Shown here: in pieces, positions 40,792 to 54,060 of the stretch | How the letters are laid out: each line of letters opens with the position of its first letter | How positions within the stretch are numbered: position 1 is the first letter of the stretch | NCBI GenBank assembly: GCA_012934845.2 | Contig: WNNJ02000931.1 | Span: forward strand, 62,001 to 126,000 | DNA length: 64,000 bases | Source: Pomphorhynchus laevis | Taxonomy: Eukaryota; Acanthocephala; Palaeacanthocephala; Echinorhynchida; Pomphorhynchidae | Direction of reading: 5' to 3' | Translations under genes and position numbers: made by a program | The notes under the pieces: generated by a model | The model's input: the letters and a program-made list of their open reading frames with translations, nothing else | What the model was told of the DNA's origin: nothing | The model's database searches: none

Positions 40792-42236
40792 GCGAGCGGA
40801 ACTGTAATCACCTCGGTAATTTGTTTTAATAATTACAGGGGTAAACTCTAAAAATTCCGCGAGCAGAGCGAGCGGAACTGAATTGATCTGGAACTGGATT
40901 GATCTGGAACTGGATTGACCTGAAACTGAATTGACCAGGAACTGAATTGATCTGGAACTGGATTGATCTGAACTGGATTGATCTGGAACTGAATTGACCT
41001 GGAACTGAATTGATCTGGAACTGAATTGATCTGGAACTGGATTGATCTGGAACTGGATTGATCTAGAACTGGATTGATCTAGAACTGGATTGATCTGGAA
41101 CTGGATTGATCTGGAACTGGATTGATCTGGAACTGGATTGATCTGGAACTGTATTGATCTGGAACTGTATTGATCTGGAACTGTATTGATCTGGAACTGT
41201 ATTGATCTGGAACTGTATTGATCTGGAACTGGATTGATCTGGAACTGGATTGATCTGGAACTGGATTGATCTGGAACTGGATTTATCTGGAACTGGATTT
41301 ATCTGGAACTGGATTTATCTGGAACTGGATTTATCTGGAACTGGATTGATCTGGAACTGGATTGATCTGAAACTGGATTGATCTGAAACTGGATTGATCT
41401 GAAACTGGATTGATCTGAAACTGGATTGATCTGAAACTGGATTGATCTGAAACTGGATTGATCTGAAACTGGATTGATCTGAAACTGGATTGATCTGAAA
41501 CTGGATTGATCTGAAACTGGATTGATCTGAAACTGGATTGATCTGAAACTGGATTGATCTGAAACTGGATTGATCTGAAACTGGATTGATCTGAAACTGG
41601 ATTGATCTGGAACTGGATTGATCTGGAACTGGATTGATCTGGAACTGGATTGATCTGGAACTGGATTGATCTGGAACTGGATTGATCTGGAACTGGATTG
41701 ATCTGGAACTGGATTGATCTGGAACTGGATTGATCTGGAACTGGATTGATCTGGAACTGGATTGATCTGGAACTGGATTGATCTGGAACTGGATTGATCT
41801 GGAACTGGATTGATCTAGAACTGGATTGATCTAGAACTGGATTGATCTGGAACTGGATTGATCTGGAACTGGATTGATCTGGAACTGGATTGATCTGGAA
41901 CTGGATTGATCTGGAACTGGATTGATCTGGAACTGAATTGATCTGGAACTGAATTGATCTGGAACTGAATTGATCTGGAACTGAATTGATCTGGAACTGG
42001 ATTGATCTGGAACTGGATTGATCTGGAACTGGATTGATCTGAAACTGGATTGATCTGGAACTGGATTGATCTGGAACTGGATTGATCTGGAACTGGATTG
42101 ATCTAGAACTGGATTGATCTAGAACTGGATTGATCTGGAACTGGATTGATCTAGAACTGGATTGATCTAGAACTGGATTGACTGGAACTGGATTGATCTG
42201 GAACTGGATTGATCTGGGACTGGATTGATTGTATGT
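40792..42236. repeat. 16-bp minisatellite, roughly 85 copies
   Basis: From about 40878 the unit CTGGAACTGGATTGAT is repeated without break to about 42235. Variants come in blocks: GTATTGAT around 41145-41225, ATTTATCT around 41280-41345, CTGAAACTGG around 41365-41600, GAATTGAT around 41935-41990. A seed GCGAGCGGAACTG occurs twice at the left edge (40793 and 40867). Confidence 0.95.
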
Positions 42237-42284
42237 TAATTATTTCTCAAACTTTTTTAACAAACTTTTCTCAAAGTTTATTAC

Positions 42285-42475
42285 ATTAAAAAATGTAATA
42301 AGTCAAAATATAATACATAAATTCCAAGATGTGAAAAAAAATTAAGAATGGATGGTTAGATATAACAATAACGAATATAAAGCCGGGTTGTATTTGCCTA
42401 TACATGTCAATAACAACGTCATAACTATAACTAAAACACACTTGGTCGATACGATTTTAGGACGCTTGATTGTCG
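42285..42475 (+). repeat. direct repeat of about 185 bp, left copy
   Basis: Matches 43205-43388: AATATAATACATAAATTCCA, AAGCCGGGTTGTATTTGC and ACACACTTGGTCGATACG occur in both. The two lie 920 bp apart in the same orientation and may be terminal repeats of a small element or a duplication. Confidence 0.8.
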
Positions 42476-43204
42476 ATAAAAATACGAAAAGTTTAATTGA
42501 AATATACAAAATATAAATGTTGTTGTTTTATGTTTACAGATGATTTCAGATTTACAACAACCCGGAATCTATTTAGTGTATATTGTTGCTCCTTTATAAC
42601 TTAACTAGATCTTCTTCTTTAGAAACTACTTAGATATTCTCAACTATTACAACAAACGACAACAAACATTTTCATGACCAAATATTCGCGACAATTTAAT
42701 GCTTAGCAGTGATATGTATTGACTGTTTAGTACCTAATTAAATGGTTAGACAATAAAGCTTTTCAATGATATATTGAATGTTTAGTATCCAATTAAATGG
42801 TATAGGCCTAAACGCTTTACACATAGGCAGTCATCCATTTAAATCCATAACATTCTCCACTTTATACTGAGCAGTGAAGAATGATATCACGAAGTACGTA
42901 ATTCGTCTCAAACTTATGGTTCATGGTGAGTATCTGCAACCACAGTTTGCATGGTACCTTAAGTGATCACTATTTATGTAAATAAGGAAAATGTTAGAGA
43001 TACATGACATTGTAATATTAAAGTGTTTTTGTTTTTTAATTTAAAATTATCCATATAGACTAACGTTTGCTAGTTTTACTGGCTAAGCTAGCATTACATT
43101 GTTTGACGGCGTGGGCAATATCGAACATGTAGATCAGTGATTGCCAAACTTGAGCATTTTGATGATCATATTTTCATCTTGTACTAACTGGAATAGCCGG
43201 ACTA
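42476..43204. other. spacer between the two direct repeats
   Basis: No coding frame or family recognised. A short internal duplication is visible (GTTTAGTACCTAATTAAATGG near 42727 and a similar stretch near 42782). Confidence 0.4.
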
Positions 43205-43388
43205 ATTAAAAATGTGATAATTCAAAATATAATACATAAATTCCAAGATGTGAAAAAATTAAGAATAGATGGTTAGATATAACAATAACGAATATAAAGC
43301 CGGGTTGTATTTGCATATACATGTCAATAACAACGTCATTACTATAACTAAAACACACTTGGTCGATACGATTTTAGGACGCAAAGCT
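43205..43388 (+). repeat. direct repeat of about 185 bp, right copy
   Basis: Partner of 42285-42475 with a few differences. It ends at GGACGC, next to the 3' end of LINE B. Confidence 0.8.
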
Positions 43389-45157
43389 CAAAACAGGGGC
43401 ATCACAGTAAAAAAAGCGAGAAATAAAAAAAATAGTCAACACAATAGCTGAAACAAGTCGGGATTCAAGGCGGAATTCAGCACGAAGATAATTCTTCAAT
43501 TCTGATACATGTGGCCTCAACAGCAGTAGATGGTAATTTATGTTAATGTTTGACAATTCGATGTCTTATGTCACCTCGGTTCCGCTTCGGTCCCAGTTTG
43601 TGTACCAGTTTAATCTTGTCTCCTCTTTGATTTTCATTAGCAGAAAGTGTAAATAGAGGGTTTAAAACGTGCTTAGAAGAGTGCAGTGTCCTCCACGCCA
43701 ACATCAAATTTGCTTTAATTAAGGACGTCTCAACGTCGCATATGCCTAGAACGTTTATATTCTCTGAGGGTAGGGAATATCTCGAATAGAAGAAACCATA
43801 TGGCTAGCTTTACGGAGAATGCCCTCAAATCACCCGTAGATTGCGGAAAGACTGTTGATGAAGCATATAGCATATGAGAAAGAACAATCGAGAGGAACAG
43901 AACCCTAAATGAGTCAGCATCGATTGAACCTAGCGTTCTTCGTAGTAGCCCTATGATGCGTTGACATTTGCTCACAATATATCTTACATGAGGACCCGAT
44001 GACAGATTATTAGATAATATAATACCGAGATCCTTGACATGATCATAATTCATAATGGTAGCACAGCCTAAAGTGTACGAGCCAGAGTACATCAATTGAC
44101 CAAAATGCATGCGATAGGTATTTTCTATGTTAATAGTAAGAGCATGTGAGTTGCACCACGAGTGTATGAAATCTATGTCCTTCTGAAGCCGGTTATGATC
44201 TGAAGGATCCCGAATACCATTCCAAATTTTGATATCATCGGCGTACATCGAAAATGAGCAATTGACATGTCATATGTCATTGACATATATGTTGAACAGA
44301 GTAGGACTTATGACTGAACCTTGAGGTACGCCACTCGACATTGTCCGCCAACGTGATAAAGTGTTTTTAACTTTCACCGCAAATAACCTACCTCTAAGGA
44401 TACTACCTCTAATGCCCACATCAAATAACTTCCCAAATTAAAATGGTATGATTATCCCTATCGAAGGCCTTTGATAAATCGAAAAACAGAATATCAACTC
44501 CGTGTCTAACCTTCAAGGAATCAAATCAGCTAGCCCGTGCACTAACTAAATTAGTAGTAGTGGATTACCTATGTCGGAAACCACGTTGATGAGCATTTCG
44601 AATACAATATTTTTCTAGGTATGATGTCAGAGAGCGCAAAATTAGCTTTTCCAGAATCTTACATGTCTCACAAGTCACGCTCACTGGTCTATAATTTCCA
44701 GCAGCAGATCTTGAATCTTTCTTGAAAATGGGCTTAATGATGGCTTTTACCACTCAAAAGGTAAAATTTCTGAATCTATGGAGCAACGGTAAATAAGCCA
44801 AAGCGAAAAGCATAGTGCTGATGCAACCTCTCACAATACGATCGATGGTATATTATCAGGATCACCAATGGACGAAGGTTTTGATTTTCTAAGCTCATCG
44901 AATACATCCAGAACAGAGAATTCGACGCTGGATAATATAGGGTGATATATAATATCAGATGAAAGTAACTGATCGCTATCATTTGAAGGACTCGATACGC
45001 TAGGAAGTTCATAGTGATCCGCAAATGCTTCTGCAATTTCGCTCGCATTATTGATAGAATTTCCCTCGGAGTTTATTAAGCTAAACGAATCCCATTGAGA
45101 ATATCTCTGACCACGAATAAAACTAAATATATTTTGAGAATTCGGATAAAGGACTAG
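43389..45157 (-). mobile_element. LINE B, 3' part (RT)
   Basis: CR1-like RT on the minus strand: NIFSFIRGQRYSQWDSFSLI (about 45130), AFADHYELPS, KAIIKPIFKKDSRSAAGNYR (44753-44690), LEKLILRSLTSYLEKY, a GVPQGSVMSPTLF-like stretch near 44330, and MYADDIKIWNG (44248-44216), then the thumb region to 43730. Some frameshifts. Its 5' parts are at 49084-49506 and 53389-55282, beyond two inserted LTR elements. Confidence 0.8.
43730..44248 (-). CDS. LINE B RT: motif C and thumb, 172 residues
   Basis: Begins MYADDIKIWNGIRDPSDHNR with both catalytic Asp. FIHSWCNSHALTINIENTYR, VKDLGIILSNNLSSGPHV and IIGLLRRTLGSIDADSFRVL follow, as in CR1-group RTs. The N-terminal half of the RT is in other frames upstream, so this is the tail of a broken ORF2. 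Confidence 0.8.
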   Translation of the reverse strand: MYADDIKIWNGIRDPSDHNRLQKDIDFIHSWCNSHALTINIENTYRMHFGQLMYSGSYTLGCATIMNYDHVKDLGIILSNNLSSGPHVRYIVSKCQRIIGLLRRTLGSIDADSFRVLFLSIVLSHMLYASSTVFPQSTGDLRAFSVKLAIWFLLFEIFPTLREYKRSRHMRR

Positions 45158-48100
45158 TGTGATAACTATATAACTATATTGATTTATTGAATTATTCACA
45201 TTTACCTTAAGTTACCTTTTTATTTGTAGATAGTTGAATAAAGCCTTTCATGTTAGTTCTTTCTGACTACTAGAGTAAAGTCACTACAATTTATTCAACT
45301 ATTGTGTATTTAAGCTGTTAAAATTTTTTGTTTTTTTAATTTTGGATTTTAAACGATTTCTGAATATGAAGGATACGGATTGTTGATCTGTAATTATAGT
45401 GAATCTTTTTTAAATCAGAAACTTGCACCATTTCCGAATAGCTTCCACAATGGCAGTCGCTTCCCGTTCAATAATAGAATGTTGCCTTTCCGATGGAGAT
45501 AAACTTCTCGAATAGAATGCAACTGGACGACCATTTTGCGATAGAATTGCAGCGACTGTATTCGAAGATGCGTCGGTTTTTACACAAAACGGCAACTCTT
45601 TATCAATAGTAGTAAGTGAAGCATTGCATATTTCATCCTTTAATTCATCGAAGGTCTTTAATTGAGTATAATTCATTGGAAACGAGGCTACAGATAAAGG
45701 CGGTCTAATTTTTGCGGAATAATTTGGTATCCATTGACTGTACTAACTCAGTAATCCAAGAGCGCTTTTCATGGCAACTGAATTTTCAGGAGTAGAAGAG
45801 TTTCTAAGTGGTTTAGTCTTTTGAGGATCAGGCTGGATTCGACCACCGTCAATTAGATATCCAAGGTAGTTTAACGAGGTTTGACGGTAGACAGATTTTT
45901 TGTTCATCAAGCTTAATATTATATTTCTTGATCATAGTTTCGAACGCATGCAAATTTTTGTCGTGATCTTCTAAAGTACTTCCAGCCACCACAACATCAT
46001 CAACATATATGAAGGTATTTTGAAGTTGATTAGAGCTTATCAGATTAGACATTACGCGATGGAAAGCGGCTACCGAGTTAATCAGACCAAAGGGAATTCG
46101 CTTGAATTGGTACAATGCTCCTGCGGCTTCAAAAGCTGTATAAAATCTCTCATCTTCTCTCACTGGACATTGGTAGTAAGCCGATTCAAGGTCAAGTTTA
46201 GTGAAATATTTTTATTTCGACAATTCTTTGATCATATCTGAAATTCGGGGCATTGGAAAAGCGTCGGGGAAGGTGAAACGGTTGATAGTTGCAAAATAAT
46301 CCAAGATCATGCGACGTTTATGTCTATTAGATGTCGTAACTAATACTTGTGCTCTCCATGGCGAGGTTGAAGTTTCTATTATGCCATTTTTCAGTAGGAA
46401 TTGAATTTCGTTTTCGATAAATTTTCGATCGTCAAGAGCATAGATACGTGGCTTAGTAGCGATCGGTCGAACATCATCAGAAAATTTGGAGAATAGTGTT
46501 GGTGGCGTGATCTCCATACAGTTCAATGACGATAGTATTAGTTTTGGTCTGTCCTTGTCGTTTGTGAAATTAAATGTCACTGTTGTGTTCAGTCCCATAA
46601 AGTCTTGTCCCAATACAACCGGAGAGCATGGGTTCGGAAGAACCAACAGTTTGATTGCAGTAAATTTCTTTCCACCAATACGTACGTCTACAACACAGTG
46701 TCCTTTCGTATGAACCGACTGGTCGGATGACGCCATAAAGATCATTTCCGAAGATAGCTGTTTTCGCAATTTTGCAGCAACCACTATATCGGATCGAACA
46801 AAACTCTTTACACTGATAGCTATCCAACCGTATGGGTATTAAACTATCATTACGAATCGGTATCATTACATTAGATGTCGCGAGCGTATTTTTGAAGACT
46901 GCTGAGCATTTTGAATTCGGGCTTTGGCAGACATTTAAAAAATGTCCACGCTTTCCACACTTGAAGCAGGTCGCGTCACGAGCTGGACATTGCTGTCTGC
47001 GGTGTGGAAGACGTCCACAAAATTTACACTTGGAATCATTTGATTTTGTCCACCTTCCAGCGACAACGATATTATCGTCTCTACTATCTAGGCGGATATC
47101 TTTATCGACGTTTTGCGATATTTGAGCAGAGAAGTCGGAACCTTGAGAAGATTCAAATGATTTAGCATTTCTTTGAGCCGTTTCAAGAGATTGAGCCGTT
47201 ACTATAGCATCATTTAGTCTGAGATTCTGCTATTCGAGGATCCGTTAACGTATTTCTCTACTTTTCAAACCTATAATGAAGGCATCTCGTATTGCTTCAT
47301 CTGTGTATTGAACTGCTGAAACCGCTTTAAAATTACATGATCTGGTGAGTCGCTCTAAATTTGCAAGAAATTCGTCAAAAGTCTCTTCTAATTGTTGCTT
47401 GCAAGTTGCCAAGGTATAGCGAGCGAAAACAGAATTCGTAGGTTTGTCGTAGGCTGCTTCGAGGATAGCAATGGCTTCATCGTAGTCTTTACAATCGGAA
47501 ATCGTTTCGATTACAAAAATTATTTGTTGCCGTGATCTTCTAAAGTACTTCCAGCCACCACAACATCATCAACATATATGAAGGTATTTTGAAGTTGATT
47601 AGAGCTTATTAGATTAGACATTACGCGCTGGAAAGCGGCTACCGAGTTAGTCAGACCAAAGGGAATTCGCTTAAATTGGTACCCAAAATTAAAAACGAAA
47701 AATTGATACGATGGAAAGTCAAACTTGCTAGCTATTCCTACATAATCAAATACCGACCAGGAAACCTGAATGTTGCAGCAGATACATTCTCAAGAGTTTG
47801 TTCGATTCGCAATTCGGCAGATATAAAACAGTTTCACGAATCTCTATGTCACCCGGGTATTACGAGACTACATCATTTTATGAAAGAGAAAAATCTTCTA
47901 CACTCGATCGAAGATGTTCGTAAAGTATGCTTGTCGTGTCAAACTTGTCCCCAACTCAAACACAAACTTCACAAGCCTAATCCTTCACAATTAGTAATCA
48001 CGCGTCGGCCTTTTGAGCGATTGGCCATGGATTTCGTCGAACCTAAACCTTCAATCGATGGCGACAAGTACTTGCTCGTTATCGTGGATGAGTACTCCCG

Positions 48101-49083
48101 ATTTCCTTTTGTGTATCCATGTAATGATATATCTACTACAACCGTTATTAAATGCTTGTAAAATTTATTCTCAATTTTTGGAGCTCCGGATGCGATACAC
48201 TGTGATCGTGGTACTCAATTTATGTCGAAAGAGGTTCAATCAAATCTCTGGCAAAGAGGGACTGTGATAACTAAATCTAGCCCATACCATCCGACGGGTA
48301 AAGGACAATGTGAAAGAATAAATGGCATATTATGGAGAACTATCAAACTAGCGCTGCGTTCAAGATGTTTAGAAGAAAATCGTTGGAAATCGGTTCTTGA
48401 CATCGCATTGCATTCAATGCGCTCACTACTGTGTACCTCGACAAATCAAACTCCACATGAACGGTTTTTTTCGTTCCAGAGAAAAACCGAAAATGGGTAC
48501 TCTATACCAACTTGGTTGCTTTGTGGACCAGCTCTCCTCCCAAATTTCCAAAGACATTGGAGGTCAGATCCTTTAGTAATACCTGTTGAAATACTCTGTT
48601 CGACGCCAACACACTCGCAAATCAATTATCAAGATGGAATAAGAAGTGTAGTATCAACATCCGATTTAGCTCCAACAGGGGACACCTCATCTTCATCACA
48701 GATTGTCGGTTACTCCAATTATTCGTTGCAACAATCTGAAGAGGATAATTCCCGGATCAGTGTTCCGTTGGAAAATGACAACGCAGCGAATGTCAACAAA
48801 GATGATCTAAATCAGGACAATGTGCAAAACGAAAGCTCACCTGAAACCATAGATGAAAGTACAGACTCTGTATTTAAGTTTATACCGAGCAAATCAAGCC
48901 GAGGACGAACCATAAAAAGGTCCACCAGATTTAATGTCTAAGGAGGAGAACGTGTTGTAACTGTATAACTATATTGATTTATTGAATTATTCACATTTAC
49001 CTTAAGTTACCTTTTTATTTGTAGATAGTTGAATAAAGCCTTTCATGTTGGTTCTTTCTGACTACTAGAGTAAAGTATCTACA
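45158..49083 (+). mobile_element. gypsy-type LTR element, internally rearranged, inserted in LINE B
   Basis: LTRs of 131 bp in the same orientation at 45158-45288 and 48953-49083, nearly identical. The integrase part (about 47676-48941) is on the + strand, matching the LTR direction, with a purine tract before the right LTR. The gag, protease, RT and RNase H parts (about 47520-45410) are inverted, on the minus strand. A piece of RT near 45965-46110 is repeated, on the same strand, at 47528-47685, at the switch point. CTAGT lies on both flanks, six bases off the right LTR end. Several breaks; a fossil. Confidence 0.8.
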
Positions 49084-49506
49084 CGCATGCTAGTAATATA
49101 GGTATGGCGTTTACTTCGTTTAATCGAAGTGACTCTATTTCTAATAACCTTGTATGAGGAGAAAGATCTAATACCCCGTTTGAAATCCAGGAAGGCGTGA
49201 TCTCGTTTTACTAGAAGAGATCGTAGGGACGCATCCACCCATACAGGGTGCTTCAGTCTTTTTCGAATAGAGCATACATGTGTTGTGCCAATAATATGGA
49301 GAGTAAAGTATTTCGGAAAAAGTCCCACGCTGCCTGTATTCCTAAAATATAAGGGTTGGGCCATTGAATATTTGAGAGAAGAGTTATAATAGTGGAATAA
49401 TCGGCTTTCTTGAAATTCGGAAATTTATTACAATTAGAAGATACCTTGAGATCAAGGTGAATAAGAAAATCGATGGTAGCATGATCACTTGAACAGATTA
49501 GAGGAC
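49084..49506 (-). mobile_element. LINE B, middle part (endonuclease end and linker)
   Basis: Minus strand LICSSDHATIDFLIHLDLKV, the S-D-H motif closing an APE endonuclease, then linker RSKRHTYITSMR at about 49090. Flanked on both sides by LTR elements inserted later. Confidence 0.75.
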
Positions 49507-52500
49507 TGTTAAGATCCAAAGCGAGGCTAATGTAGCTTTATTGGAAACATCTACAAAACAAATAACATTAAAACACAAGTTAGTTAATTCACGACATTCT
49601 CCTCCGCCAAACATAATCTCGTAGATACGCGGGAGTAGCTTTATTTCGCACGGGTCTTTCGTTGCTCTGCAGAATTTCATTTCCTTTCTCGTCGGATATT
49701 TTGAAAGTATCGTTTAAAGTATCGTCGTCCGTACTCACAGTTTTATCGTCGCTGTAGCTGGTATCAGGGTTATAGCTGCTTTCAATATCATCTTTAGTAG
49801 TAGTTGTAAGTTGTGATGTATCGTTCGTACATTCATGATCTTCTATCATTAGATTTTGGCAGCTATCTCCACCCGACAACCGTTGTCCGATATCAAAACC
49901 GGGAGCCACGTCCCTTAAAGAAACCGCACCTTGTCGTTGATTAGGATATTCGATGATAGCGTATTTGTTGTTAGCAGTCACAAGTTTAGCTGGACAACCT
50001 ATTGGTTCATATTTCGATTCAAGTCTATGATTCCGGACAAGTACAGATGCACCATCGGTCATCCATTTTGGAAACGTTTTGCCTTCATTACTCTTTCTGG
50101 GGTAAGAAAATATCCGTTCGTGAGGTGTGTAGTTGGTTGAAGTACATAAAAGACTCCTTATGCTATTGAGTGCTCTTGGTAATATTATTTGCCACTGATG
50201 AATAGACATTCGTTCACTTCGTAACGTGGTAGTTATAGCTGTCCAAATTGTTGAATTGTATCGTTCGCATTGCCCGTTACCTCTTGGGTTGTACGATGTT
50301 GTGGAACTGCTAGCGATTCCTCTCTCACTGAGAAATTGTCTGACATCTGATGACAGAAACGACGTACCTCTATCCGAATGAATATATTCTGGACAACCAA
50401 AAATAGCAAATATTTCGTCCAAACAATGACACACAGTTTTAGCAGACATATCGGGGCACGCGTAGGCAAAAGGAAACCGACTATACTCATCAATCACAAC
50501 AAGGAGGAAACGGGATCTTGAATTACTCGGTAATGGTCCTTTGAAATCTATGCATAATCGCTCAAAAGGGCGGGTAGCTTTAATTACATGAGCCGTACAG
50601 GTATTTGAAAATCGAAGCTTAGAAAATTTACAAGCTTCACAACGTTCACAAATATTTTTCACATCATTTACTGAGAATGGAAGATTCCGTGATCTGACAT
50701 AATGAGTTAACCGTCGTACACCGGGGTGACATAATGATTCGTGAAGTTCTCGTAATCCTTTATCGAAATTTGAAGTAGCACATATTCTAGATAAGGTATC
50801 TGCTGGTCCATTCAAAGATCCCGGGCGGTAGAATATTTCAAAATCGTAATTGGCCAATTCTGCTTTCCAGTGTTGGATTTTGTCGTTTTTTATCTTGCTT
50901 CCGTTTAGTTGATTGAATATAAAACTAACTGATCTTTGGTCTGTGATGATTTTAAAATGCCTTCCGATAAGAAAATGTCGCCACTTAATAAGGGATTCCA
51001 CTATGGCTAAAGCCTCTTTCTCGATTGCTGCCCATCTCTGCTCGCTTACAGAAAGTTTTCTTGAAAAAAAAACGCAATCGGACGACCGTCTCCGTTCAGT
51101 GTAGCCGCAATGCACGTTTCAGAAGCGTCTGTCTCGACTGTTAGCGCTTGAGCGTTATCGATGTGGTATAAAGAAGCACTCGCAATATCTGCTTTAAGCT
51201 TTTCAAATGACAGTTTTGATTCAGCGTTCATAGGGAATGAAGCGTTTCTCAAGAATTCAATCTTTTGTGAAAATTCTGGTATCCAAGACGAGTAGTAAGC
51301 AAAGAGTCCAATACTTCGTTGTAAGGATCTGACATCGTAGGGGGGGAAGTTTATGTAAAGCCTGCAATCTGTCCGGATCTGGTTTCAGTACTCCTTGACA
51401 AATTAAGTAACCGAGAAGCTTTATTTCTTTCTTGTTAAATTCACATTTAGTTGTATTCATTGTAAGCCCGCACTTGGTAGCGACACTGTTGAATTTGCCC
51501 AGATTTTCGTCGTGTTCTTGTTGGGTCATTCTGCAAATTGTAATGTTATCTAGATAGGCAAATGTACTTTTTAATTCATTTGTTTCAATCATGTGATCCA
51601 TACATCGCTGAAAGCATGACACTGCATTCTTCAAACCAAAGGGCAATCTCGCAAAGCGATATAATCTTCCATCTGCTTCAAAGGCAGTATATAGTCTATC
51701 GTCTAGATGTAGAGGAACTTGATGATAAGCAGACTGTAAGTCAATTGTAGAAAACCATTTGTATTTACTAATTTCATACACAAGATCTTGTAAGTTTGGC
51801 AAAGGATAGGCATCCAGCAATGTATATTTATTTATCGTTTGTGAGTAATCAATAACAAGCCTGCGTTTATGTCTCTCCGAGCGCGTAACTACCACTTGAG
51901 CTCGCCATGATGAAATACAAGGTTCGATAATCCCATCTTTCAATAACTTCTGAACATCCGATCGAATAAAATCACGATCGGCTGGATTATACCGGCGAGA
52001 CCTCGTTGCAATAGGAATGCAATGTTCATTTAGATGTGAAAATGGTCGAACTGGCTTGAAATCTATAGGTCGCAAAGCAGCAATTACCAATTCGTTTCTA
52101 GGACCATTCAATTTTAGTTTGAAACTCTTATGCTCATTCATAAAATCCATCCCCAATATTGCTTCGGTACATAAGTCGTCCAGAACATGAAATATAATGT
52201 TTTTATAAATTTGGGACTTGTAGATGATGGACGTAGTGACATGGCCTTTAGTTGAAGTCTTTAAGCGATTAGTGGCCATTGTAATAGGCCGTATATCTCT
52301 GACGATAGGCAATTTCATCTTACTCACAATATCAGTTCGAATAAAACTATAACAACTCCCTGTGTCAAACAAGCACTCTACTCTTTTGTTGCAAATGGAT
52401 ATTTGGTTTACAGCTTTTCGGTCAGACAGTATTGAAGAAATGCACGCAGAGTATTTATTACGACCGAATTGTGAAGATCGACACGCTCTTGCAAAATGTC

Positions 52501-53388
52501 CTTCCTTCTGACATTTATGGCAAATTGAATTTTTTGCCGGACAATATTCTCGACTATGCTTTGATTGACTTCCACAAAAAAAGCACTTCCAATTACTTTT
52601 GATTGTTGCAACTACTCTATCATTCATTTGTGCCAGTTGATCTGCCGCCTCTTCCTTTCTGCTGTCGGAAACATGAGCTAGTCGATAATAAGGTCCTTCG
52701 ATTACCGTTGAACGTTTTTCCGCACTTTCCATAGCTTTTGCAATTTCAAAAGCGTCTGTTAGTGTTAAGGTACAGTTTTCAAGTAAACGTTCTCTAATTT
52801 TCTTTGAGGAAATACCCGCTATGAACGCATTTAGAATTGCCTGATCTCGGTGATTTTGTGCCGATACTTCTTCGAACTTACATTCTGAGGCTAGTTGCTT
52901 TAAACTATTAGTGTTGTGTTGAATATCTTCTGCATCTTCTTGTCTCCTCGCGAATAGTATATATCGAGCATAAATGACATTGGTCGGTCGCTCAAACATC
53001 GATCGAAGCGTCTTGATAGCTTCTGCATAATCAGACAGTTGTTGAATTGACTTGAAAATTTGAGGAGAAACGTAATTACGCAGTAACGTCAATCGAATCT
53101 CACACGGAGCTCCGATGTGTTCGATAAACGCTTCGAATGTTGATAGCTAATGTTTCCAAATATCCGCTCCGTTTGGGTCTTCTGTGTCTATTGTAAGTTT
53201 ACTTGGCTGCAGATATCGTGCATAATCAACGTTCGCCAATCCGTTTCCGACTGGGTCCATCTTGACAACAAATGCTCACACAAATGTTTTCAATAAATTG
53301 TTAAGATCCAAAGTGAGGCAAATGTAGCTTTATTGAAAACATCTACAAAACAAATAACATTAAAACACAAGTTAGTTAATTCACGACA
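49507..53388 (-). mobile_element. gypsy-type LTR element, nearly whole, inserted in LINE B
   Basis: LTRs are only 90 bp, at 49507-49596 and 53299-53388, TG...CA, differing at a few positions. The 5-bp target duplication AGGAC is present at 49502-49506 and 53389-53393. Minus strand order: gag start near 53260, CCHC knuckles (about 52600-52480), protease-like and RT (to about 51260), RNase H, integrase (about 50700-50150), purine tract before the LTR at 49596. Two long open stretches (53092-51257 and 51115-49589) survive. Looks almost whole with perhaps two or three breaks. The insertion is young relative to LINE B. Confidence 0.9.
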
Positions 53389-53981
53389 AGGACCGTACTT
53401 AATATTCCCAATAGCATTCTCCTTGACAGTAAGACAAATGTCGAGCAAAGACGACTTCTATTCCTATATTGCGTATGCTCATGGACATGCTGAAATAAGT
53501 TTAAAGTATTTAAAACTTCTAAGAGTTCACAAGAATCATGATCACATCCACTAATGGGAACGATAACTCCTACGATAACCAAATCTCCCTCTTTAGACAT
53601 TTTTACATGACTAAGCAGAAAGGATTGAATAGAGGCAGTTGACGAACATGGATGTCGGTAAAATATACCGAACGTTAGGTTCCTAATCCCTTGGTTAATA
53701 GATACCCACAAATAATCACATTCAGACGAAGAATTACTAAATTCGACTATTTTTACAGATAATGAGTCTCTTATATAAAGAGCAACACCACCACCCCTGC
53801 GGCATTGTCTATCCCCACGAATGAGAGTATATCCCTCGATACTTATTTCAGAATCAAGTATGTCTATACTTAGCCAGGTCTCTGTGAGAGCTATTATATC
53901 GTATCGCGTCTTCGACAAACGCACCGTCAATTCAACTAATTTATGGTAAATGCTAAGTATGTTTGTATAAAGTATGCGCAA
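53389..53981 (-). CDS. LINE B endonuclease, N-terminal two thirds
   Basis: MRILYTNILSIYHKLVELTV, YDIIALTETWLSIDILDSEI (catalytic E), CRRGGGVALYIRDSLSVKIV, LTFGIFYRHPCSSTASI, then a GDFN-equivalent region. APE-type fold. The rest is at 49506-49253 across the LTR insertion. Confidence 0.8.
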
Positions 53982-54060
53982 ATTAGGGAAGATTTTCGTA
54001 GACTGAACTACGTCGGGAACAACCCCGTAGTAACTGAGGTATAATTTTTCGGATAAAAAT

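Noticed and set aside
40878-42236. Minisatellite as a CRISPR-like array or repeat protein
   Set aside because: Units are contiguous with no spacers, and 16 bp is not a multiple of three, so no stable repeat protein frame exists.
42285-43388. Direct repeats as LTRs of a retroelement
   Set aside because: No gag or pol sequence, primer site or purine tract is visible between them; kept only as unexplained direct repeats.
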